A stretch of DNA of 34,735 nucleotides from Cyanobacteriota bacterium (lineage in GTDB: Bacteria > Cyanobacteriota > Cyanobacteriia > Leptolyngbyales > Leptolyngbyaceae), in contig JAPLHZ010000126.1 of assembly GCA_026389365.1 (NCBI GenBank), forward strand, positions 1-34,735. The letters are read 5' to 3'. Shown here one piece after another: positions 1 to 6,952 of this stretch. Numbering within the stretch: position 1 is the stretch's first letter; every line of letters begins with the position of its first letter. Made by a program: the position numbers and the translations under genes. Under the pieces are notes generated by a model. The model worked only from the letters and a program-made list of their open reading frames with translations, was not told the origin of the DNA and searched no databases.

Positions 1-69
1 GCGTTTTCCCGCACTACGCCTTGTATCAGTCAAAGCTGAGAAGGCTTCGACAATGGCGAGTTCGGACAT
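1..69 (-). mobile_element. N-terminal fragment of an ISAs1-like (DDE) transposase, truncated by the window edge
   Basis: Reverse complement of 1-69 reads MSELAIVEAFSALTDTRRSAGKR, resembling the ISAs1 N-terminus (..EAF..L.D.RR..GKRH). Only 23 codons visible. Confidence 0.55.
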
Positions 70-500
70 GAAACCCTCAAGTTTAGGCGAGATTAGTTGA
101 CTAGCATATCAGTGCCTAGACGAGAATGAAATAGCCCTGTAGATTATCTATCTGTCTAAAAATTTCTTAAGCCTTTTGTGAAGCTGACTAGATTTTCTGA
201 GATCTCAATCTTTAGGGCCAATTTTCCCAGATTTATACATATTTCCCGATTCACAATTCGTTAGTTGTGCGTCAAGTCCCCTTAGAGATGGAATATATCT
301 CATCAGCTTGCGCATGGATTCTATGACTACACTCCGATTTAGACCGATCGTCCAATCTCAACCATGACTCCCAAGGCCAAACCTCTCCGCCGTTGTGGTG
401 GCAAGTCGATGGTTGGCTTGGGGAACTGTTAAACGTCCACAAGCACGTTCCCGAATGGGGCAGTCAAAACTAAAACTCATCTAAATGTAAAAGTAAGCTT

Positions 501-540
501 AAAAAGCCTCAGGATATAATTGTGATCTCATCCTGAGGCG
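501..540 (-). terminator. Rho-independent terminator of the downstream-facing substrate-binding protein gene
   Basis: On the minus strand GCCTCAGGAT...ATCCTGAGGC followed by TTTTT; 10-bp stem. Confidence 0.85.
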
Positions 541-567
541 TTTAAATTAAACAGAAATTAATGTGAA

Positions 568-1896
568 TTACTTAGACTTCACGTTGCCGAGCTTACCGAT
601 CGTGCCATCATCTTTGACTGTCCAGATGTCATAGCTACCAATCACGTCCCCATTCCCATCCAGATCCACGTTTCCACTAGCGCCTTGGTAGTTAATCGGT
701 TTTCCTGCTTTCAACAACTTGAGACCTTCACAGACATCCGTGACGGCCTCACCAGGACCATTTGCGACAGTACTAATCTTACTTTGAATTCCTTCACCCG
801 TATTTTTTCCAGATGCTTGAGCGGCCAAGGCTAAGAGCGCGGCGGCATCCCAGGAGTGAGCTGCGTAGGCTCCGACTGGACGCTTAAGTTTAGCTTCCCA
901 AATTTTAGTGAAGCTGGCGAGGGCGGTGCCGTCTGCGCCGGGAATGGTCCCGAGAACACCCGCTGCAATGTATTTACCGTCTTTAGTTTGGCCGACTTTT
1001 TTAGCCAAATCGTCAGAGTACATGCCGTCGGGGAGCAGTACTGGAATATTTTGGCTCACCCCCTGTTCGTAGGCGGATTTGAGTAAGAGGCTGCCGCTCT
1101 CGACATACATAATGGCGGCGACAGCATCCGGTTTGCTACCAAAGACCTCGGCAGCTTCGGTTTTTAGTGTGGTGGCTTTAGGGTCGTAGCGGGTCGGTTT
1201 GGCCTCATTAATGATGGTGCCGCCCAGTGCTTTGAAGGCTTTGATGAATTCTTGTTCAAAGCCTCTGCCGTAGTCGTTGTTAATCACGATCGTTGCGATT
1301 TTTCTATAGCCTTTGTCGTAGGCGAGTTTTGCCATGGCGGGCGCTTGATAAGCGTCAGATGGCGCGGTTCTGGCCCAATAGCCATTAAATTCCTTGGATT
1401 TTTTAGTCAGTTCTGGATTCGTGCTTCCCGGCGAAATCATCATGACTTTGTTCCGAGAGGTGACCGCCGCTCCTGCCATCGATACGCCACTGGCAAACGA
1501 TCCCACAACTCCAGCAACTTTCTCAACATTGACCAGACGCGTCACAGCTTCAGTGCCAGCGGTCGCATCAGTCTGGTCATCACTGGCCACTAAGGTGACA
1601 GGCGCACCATTCACCCCACCGCATTGATTGACCGTCTCAACCAACAATGGCACGGATGCGATCATAGGCCCGCCTAAGGAAGCCAGGTCGCCCGTGGAAG
1701 GCAATAGTGAACCTAGCTTGAGTTGCTTTGGATTTTCGCTGCTGGTCGTGCTAGTCGTTGATGTTTTTGGGGTTTCCGCTTCTTGACAGGCGGCAGTGAT
1801 CATTCCCAGTGCCATAACTAGACTCGTCACCATTACGCATCGTCTAACGCTCATTCCAGTTCTTTGTACAGCCATAACACAAGCCTCACAACCCAA
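568..1896 (-). CDS. Branched-chain amino acid-type ABC transporter substrate-binding lipoprotein (Peripla_BP_6-like)
   Basis: 442-aa ORF with lipobox (LGMITAAC), then LKLGSLLPSTGDLASLGGPM...VNQCGGVNGAPVTLVASDDQTD typical of LivJ/LivK-like SBPs. True start may be an internal Met. Confidence 0.85.
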   Translation of the reverse strand: MGCEACVMAVQRTGMSVRRCVMVTSLVMALGMITAACQEAETPKTSTTSTTSSENPKQLKLGSLLPSTGDLASLGGPMIASVPLLVETVNQCGGVNGAPVTLVASDDQTDATAGTEAVTRLVNVEKVAGVVGSFASGVSMAGAAVTSRNKVMMISPGSTNPELTKKSKEFNGYWARTAPSDAYQAPAMAKLAYDKGYRKIATIVINNDYGRGFEQEFIKAFKALGGTIINEAKPTRYDPKATTLKTEAAEVFGSKPDAVAAIMYVESGSLLLKSAYEQGVSQNIPVLLPDGMYSDDLAKKVGQTKDGKYIAAGVLGTIPGADGTALASFTKIWEAKLKRPVGAYAAHSWDAAALLALAAQASGKNTGEGIQSKISTVANGPGEAVTDVCEGLKLLKAGKPINYQGASGNVDLDGNGDVIGSYDIWTVKDDGTIGKLGNVKSK

Positions 1897-1967
1897 GTTC
1901 CAAATTTAAACCTAAGGTTACAGCCGATCGTAAAGCTTGAAAAGCCCCAATACATTCTCCTATCCAT

Positions 1968-2003
1968 CAAAAAGCCGCGAATTGAATTACAACTCGCGGC
2001 TCC
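1968..2003 (-). terminator. Rho-independent terminator downstream of tRNA-Ser
   Basis: Minus strand AGCCGCGA-(N12)-TCGCGGCT then TTTTT. Confidence 0.8.
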
Positions 2004-2021
2004 TTAAATTTACGTATCTAA

Positions 2022-2110
2022 CGGAGAGAGAGGGATTCGAACCCTCGGTACGGATTAATCCATACAACAGATTAGCAATCTGCCGCTTTCGTCCACTCAG
2101 CCATCTCTCC
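2022..2110 (-). tRNA. tRNA-Ser(GCU)
   Basis: Minus strand GGAGAGATGGCTGAGTGGACGAAAGCGGCAGATTGCTAATCTGTTG...GGGTTCGAATCCCTCTCTCTCC-G; anticodon GCT, long variable arm, discriminator G. Confidence 0.93.
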
Positions 2111-2172
2111 AAGCATTCCGACTTGAGTAATATATCAGAGATTTCTCTAAAAGTGTCACAAGTCGGATAAAA

Positions 2173-2212
2173 ATTGTGAAATTGAAGTTGTGATTGTGAA
2201 ATTGAAGTTGTG
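2173..2212. repeat. Perfect 20-bp tandem duplication (ATTGTGAAATTGAAGTTGTG x2)
   Basis: Units 2173-2192 and 2193-2212 are identical. Confidence 0.95.
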
Positions 2213-2226
2213 TGAGTGTGAGTTGA

Positions 2227-3366
2227 TTATCTAAGGGTTGTAGCTATAGCCAGAAGGGCGAGAACGATATTCACGATATAAAACCAACCTACTATTTGGG
2301 TTTCGGTCCAGCCGTTGAGTTCAAGATGATTGTGATAGGGCGACATTTTGAAAAAGCGCTGGCCAACACCATCGGCATTTTTTGTCATCTTAAAATAAGA
2401 AACTTGAATAATTACCGACAGCGTTTCCCAAAGGAACAATCCGCTAATCAGTAACAGCGCGAACAACGAGTTGGTCATCAATCCAACCGCTGCCAATGCG
2501 CCACCGATGGCTAGAGATCCGGTGTCACCCATGAAAACCTTAGCCGGGTTTCGATTGTGGGCTAAAAATCCGAGGCAAGCACCACTCAGACAGGCCGAAA
2601 ATGTCATTAGCTCAGGGTTAGTGGGAGCAGCGATCGCACCCATGCCCAGCATCGCCACAGCAACAGTTCCACCCGCCAAACCATCGACTCCATCAGTCAA
2701 GTTGGTGGCATTACTTTCCGCGACTAGCGTAAAAGTGGCTAAACCCCAGAATAGCAATCCTAGAGGAATCACAACTCCAAAGGGCAGTCTAATCTCTGTC
2801 GAGACATGTCCGAACATCATCATCCAGAGACAAAATGCAAAGGCAAAGGCGATTTGCAAGCCCATTTTGGTGCGGGGAGAAATTCCTTTGTTCGATCGCC
2901 GACGGATAATTTCCCAGTCGTCTGCAAACCCGATGCCTGCATAGGCCGTAGTCAGGGCTACAACTGCTATGGCGTTGGGGTGAAAGCCACTCAAAATGAG
3001 CGACATAATCATAGCCACGGGAACAAAAAAGGCACCTCCCATCGTCGGAGTGCCTGTCTTCTTAAGATGAGATTTAGGTCCATCTTCCCGAATGATTTGT
3101 CCTGCTTTCAACGCACGTAATAGAGGTACAGCACCAAGGCCAGCTAGGGCAGACAAAATACCACAGATGACTAGCGGAGCCGTTAACGACGCTGATGAAA
3201 CGATCGATCGACTAGCCCATAAATCCAAAACGATAGCTGTTGCCGTCATTCCTGAAGCAAGTGCGACAAATAATTTGCTCCCTGAAAAACTTAGCGATTG
3301 ACTTGTAACAAATTTTGCATCCACAATCCGCACACTCACAGAACTCACTACACACACACACCACAT
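2227..3366 (-). CDS. mraY: Phospho-N-acetylmuramoyl-pentapeptide-transferase
   Basis: Polytopic protein with EDGPKSHLKKTGTPTMGG, FADDWEIIRRRSNKG, NLTDGVDGLAGG, FMGDTGSLAIGG, PYHNHLELNGW. Start uncertain; GTG at 3324 (VDAKF) is an alternative. Confidence 0.96.
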   Translation of the reverse strand: MWCVCVVSSVSVRIVDAKFVTSQSLSFSGSKLFVALASGMTATAIVLDLWASRSIVSSASLTAPLVICGILSALAGLGAVPLLRALKAGQIIREDGPKSHLKKTGTPTMGGAFFVPVAMIMSLILSGFHPNAIAVVALTTAYAGIGFADDWEIIRRRSNKGISPRTKMGLQIAFAFAFCLWMMMFGHVSTEIRLPFGVVIPLGLLFWGLATFTLVAESNATNLTDGVDGLAGGTVAVAMLGMGAIAAPTNPELMTFSACLSGACLGFLAHNRNPAKVFMGDTGSLAIGGALAAVGLMTNSLFALLLISGLFLWETLSVIIQVSYFKMTKNADGVGQRFFKMSPYHNHLELNGWTETQIVGWFYIVNIVLALLAIATTLR

Positions 3367-3534
3367 AGGGGTAAGTCAACTTTCCGGACCTAATTTGAAA
3401 TTAAGTTCAAAACAATACAAACTTACCAATCTAAATCATCTTGACTAGAACGATCGATCTATGAAGGCACATCGCTCTGGTAATCATTCCTTTGCTCATG
3501 TCATCCGACGATCGACGGTTCGGCTCAAAGTAGA

Positions 3535-3795
3535 CTACTCGTCCACATCGCCTAAATCGTCATCATCATCGTCCTCTTCGTAATCCGCATCATCATTCCC
3601 CATCAAATCGTTAATTTCTTGTTCGTCATCAACGAAGTCGAAATCCCCAGGCTGACGAGCGCGAAGACGACCAGCTTGCTCCAGCCAATCTAGAATGGAA
3701 GCCTGCCGTCTCACCTGAAGAACCGCAGCGGGTTTATCCCGAGGCTCTTCTCGTAGTGATGGGTTGTAAACTTCAAGTGCAATAATCTCAGTCAT
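3535..3795 (-). CDS. DUF3134-like cyanobacterial protein with acidic C-terminus
   Basis: NPSLREEPRDKPAAVLQVRRQASILDWLEQAGRL plus D/E-rich tail; recalled cyanobacterial family. Confidence 0.7.
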   Translation of the reverse strand: MTEIIALEVYNPSLREEPRDKPAAVLQVRRQASILDWLEQAGRLRARQPGDFDFVDDEQEINDLMGNDDADYEEDDDDDDLGDVDE

Positions 3796-4021
3796 TGGCT
3801 GCTCTGAATGGGTCTCACAATGTTGACAGCAGAGAAAAAGTCTGCTGAAAGTTAACCAGAGTTTATCACCGAGTTTGAAAGTTGACGCATCGATCGCTAA
3901 CTTTCTCGCACTTCAGGGATAAACTATAACTCCGAAAGAACTATACCTTACATGGAGTGCGTCAAAAAGCATTCCATGGAATATCTAGGCCCCGACTTCA
4001 TATAACGCGTGAATTAATGCA

Positions 4022-4621
4022 ATGCTGGAATTACTCAAACTAAAAGATATATTGCTCCAAACATTGAGCCGTCAGCGCCAAGACCATCTTTGGGAAACGC
4101 CGCCCGAGTCTATTGCAGATCTGAATCAATTAATTGCAGATTTGGAAGCTCAATCCCCTAGCCCCAATCCCCTGGATTCCCCATTGTTGATGGGTGACTG
4201 GCGGTTGGTGTATACGACGAGTCGAGGAATTTTGGGACTCGATCGGATTCCGTTGACGGACTTGGGGCAAGTATATCAGGCCATTCGGGGCGATCGGGTT
4301 TATAACGTAGCAGAAACGAAAAGCGTGTTGGGAATAGAAGGCATTGTCGCGGTGGCGGCACGTTATGTCCGATCGTGCGATGCGAGGGTTTCGGTCACAT
4401 TTGAACGATCGGTTTTGGGGCTGCGCAGCATTATGGGCTACCGATCGGTGACGGCTTTTGTCGATTCATTGGAGGCGAAGTCTCGGGTTTGGGCGATCGA
4501 TGTGCCGATTCCCGCGCGCGATGGCGTGGCGCAGGGTTGGCTAGAAGTGACCTATTTGGATGAAACGCTACGGATTAGCCGGGGGAATGAAGGCAGCATC
4601 TTCGTTTTGGTGAAAGATTAG
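4022..4621 (+). CDS. PAP/fibrillin (plastid lipid-associated) family protein
   Basis: LLMGDWRLVYTTSRGILGLDRIPLTDLGQVYQAI and C-terminal LEVTYLDETLRISRGNEGSIFVLVKD are typical PAP_fibrillin motifs. Confidence 0.85.
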   Translation: MLELLKLKDILLQTLSRQRQDHLWETPPESIADLNQLIADLEAQSPSPNPLDSPLLMGDWRLVYTTSRGILGLDRIPLTDLGQVYQAIRGDRVYNVAETKSVLGIEGIVAVAARYVRSCDARVSVTFERSVLGLRSIMGYRSVTAFVDSLEAKSRVWAIDVPIPARDGVAQGWLEVTYLDETLRISRGNEGSIFVLVKD

Positions 4622-4642
4622 GCATTTTGGTAAGAGATTAGC
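4603..4642. repeat. Imperfect 20-bp tandem duplication across a gene junction
   Basis: CGTTTTGGTGAAAGATTAGG (4603-4622) and CATTTTGGTAAGAGATTAGC (4623-4642), 16/20 identical. Confidence 0.75.
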
Positions 4643-4643
4643 G

Positions 4644-5438
4644 ATGAAACTTTCTCAGGGAAATTTGACAATATTAGATAGCTGTCCCAGATTGTTTCAA
4701 TATACGGTTTTGGAACAGTTGGCGGTGCCGCAGCGAGGCGAGGAGTGGGAGAAGATGCAGTTAGGGAGTCAGTTTCATCAACTCATGCAACAGCGATCGC
4801 AGCAACTTCCCATTGAAGCAATAGCGGCGACGGATCCCGACTTAAGACGATGGTTTGAAGCGGTAGAGGCCCAGTCTGCGGACCTTTTCCCAGATGCTGG
4901 CGAGGCTTGGACCGATAGTGAACATGTGCGCACGATGGATTGGATGGGGCACACGATTGTGGGTGTGTATGACTATGTGGTGTTGCGATCGGATTCAGCC
5001 CAGATTTTGGACTGGAAGACTTATCCGAAACCCGTTGATTCCCGGCGGTTGCAGCAGAGTTGGCAATCGAAGCTGTATCCATTACTTCTAGTAAGTAGCA
5101 GCAATTATTCGCCCGCCACTATTGAGATGCGCTATTGGTTTTTTCAGGGCGGGGATCAAGGTCACCCCCACATGCTTCGGTTTGAGTCGAGTGCTGCGGC
5201 AATAGCCGAGACGGCAGCGGCCTTAACCCAACGATTAACAGCACTGAATTTGTGGCGGTCGGCTTATGAATTGACGGGTGAATCGTTCCCTCAGACGGAG
5301 ACTCGACAAACCTGCGAAACCTGTAGCTTTGCGGTGCGGTGCGATCGGGGGAATAGGTCTTTGGTGGAGTCTGATTTGATGCAATTGGAAACGGCGTGGG
5401 ATTCGATCGAGGAAGTCGAATTGACCCAATTCCCGTAA
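4644..5438 (+). CDS. PD-(D/E)XK nuclease family protein with AddB/Cas4-like Fe-S cysteine pattern
   Basis: N-terminal LDSCPRLFQY, GVYDYVV...ILDWKTY (RecB-type D..DxK), C-terminal CETCSFAVRC (CX2CX5C). Confidence 0.8.
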   Translation: MKLSQGNLTILDSCPRLFQYTVLEQLAVPQRGEEWEKMQLGSQFHQLMQQRSQQLPIEAIAATDPDLRRWFEAVEAQSADLFPDAGEAWTDSEHVRTMDWMGHTIVGVYDYVVLRSDSAQILDWKTYPKPVDSRRLQQSWQSKLYPLLLVSSSNYSPATIEMRYWFFQGGDQGHPHMLRFESSAAAIAETAAALTQRLTALNLWRSAYELTGESFPQTETRQTCETCSFAVRCDRGNRSLVESDLMQLETAWDSIEEVELTQFP

Positions 5439-5440
5439 CT

Positions 5441-6595
5441 TTAGATCTTTCCCTTTGCCGCTAGTCCAACAGCTTGATCCAAGGTGTCGAGTCCGGCAGC
5501 ATCAAGCCGATCAACCAGCCCCTCCAAAATCCGACGCACCATAATCGGCCCGTTATAAATCCAGCCCGTATAAACCTGAAGCAAACTAGCCCCGGCGGTG
5601 ATTTTCTCCCAGGCATCATCTGCTGTAAAGATGCCACCTACGCCCACAATTGGAAATTGCCCATCAGTATGACGATAGATTAACCGAATCACTTCCGTCG
5701 ATCGCGCTCGAACAGGTGCCCCGCTGATTCCGCCCATTTCGTCTACGATCGGATTGCCCGTACGCGCCAAAATCGTGGTTTTCAGATTGTCTCGGCGGAT
5801 AGTGGTATTCGTGGCGATGATTCCAGATAATCGCGACTCCCGAGCGAGATCCACCACTGCCAAAACGTCCTCATCCGCAAGGTCGGGCGCAATTTTCACC
5901 AAAATAGGTTTACCGCTATGGTTTTCCCCATTCAATGCCTCAAAAATGGGGGCTAACTGTTCAACACTTTGCAACGATCGCAGTCCCGGTGTGTTGGGTG
6001 AGCTGACATTTATCACAAAATAATCCCCAAGATCCCGTAGTCGCCGGAAACTCTCACGGTAATCGTCCGCCGCTTCATCTAATGGTGTAATTTTTGATTT
6101 CCCCAGGTTGATCCCCAAAGGCATGGGCGGGATGGGGCGATCGGTCTGATTCTGACGCGCTATCAACCGATCGGCCAATGCCTGAGAACCTTGATTATTA
6201 AAGCCCATACGATTTAGAGCCGCCTCGTCTTCAATGAGTCGAAAGAGTCGAGGTTGAGGGTTTCCCGCTTGAGCATATTGGGTTACTGTGCCTAGTTCAG
6301 CAAACCCAAACCCGAAATGAGGCCAAATTGCAGCACCCTGACCATCTTTGTCAAAGCCTGCGCTCAACCCCATTGGATTGGCAAACTCTAGGCCAAAGGT
6401 CTTCTGAATTAGCCGATCGTTGTTAAACTCGTAAGTCCGCGTCATCTGGCTCAAGATCGCCTTGCGGACAAATGATGAGGTATCCAAATCGGTCCACTGT
6501 AACCACTGAAGTGTCTGCTGATGTAGCCATTCAGGATCGAGATTCAGACCCGAAAACAGGAGCGGACGAAGCACCGAACGATAGAACTCTGGCAA
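5441..6595 (-). CDS. pyrD: Dihydroorotate dehydrogenase (quinone)
   Basis: NPMGLSAGFDKDGQ, LGTVT, RMGFNNQG, VINVSSPNTPGLRSLQ, ILVKIAPDL, IATNTT, GGISGAPVRARSTEVI, GVGGIFTADDAWEKI. Confidence 0.97.
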   Translation of the reverse strand: MPEFYRSVLRPLLFSGLNLDPEWLHQQTLQWLQWTDLDTSSFVRKAILSQMTRTYEFNNDRLIQKTFGLEFANPMGLSAGFDKDGQGAAIWPHFGFGFAELGTVTQYAQAGNPQPRLFRLIEDEAALNRMGFNNQGSQALADRLIARQNQTDRPIPPMPLGINLGKSKITPLDEAADDYRESFRRLRDLGDYFVINVSSPNTPGLRSLQSVEQLAPIFEALNGENHSGKPILVKIAPDLADEDVLAVVDLARESRLSGIIATNTTIRRDNLKTTILARTGNPIVDEMGGISGAPVRARSTEVIRLIYRHTDGQFPIVGVGGIFTADDAWEKITAGASLLQVYTGWIYNGPIMVRRILEGLVDRLDAAGLDTLDQAVGLAAKGKI

Positions 6596-6952
6596 GCAAA
6601 ACTCCGGGTTAAAATCGATTTGATTCTATCAAACATCCTTTGAATTTGAGATTCGCGTTCATCTCCAGCATTGAGAGGTATTGTGTAGGTAAAACCATAG
6701 AATTTCTAGGGCTTTTATTTCTCGTTATGAACCCTATCGCTAGAGCTTCTCACTCATGAACACTGATTTAGACCACTTCACAAACTTAATTACATTAGCC
6801 ACCTGAATTTAGCCAATTAGGGCTATTTACCGATATTATTGCGAATACCACTGAGTAGACAGTATTCCTAATCCTCAAGCTCCAGTCTCATTTCTAAGAT
6901 TATGTGGCAATTATTGATTATTTCCCGTTCACCTTGTTAATGCTGTCGTACC

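Noticed and set aside
1937-2170. Plus-strand ORF of 77 aa
   Set aside because: Overlaps tRNA-Ser and its terminator; the translation is the antisense of the tRNA.
4644-5438. Calling the nuclease Cas4
   Set aside because: No CRISPR array or cas genes in the window; the Fe-S motif is shared with AddB-like and other nucleases.
6820-6870. Short hairpin GAATAC...GTATTC upstream of the GAF gene as a regulatory RNA
   Set aside because: 6-bp AT-rich stem, no U-tract or conserved motif; could be chance.
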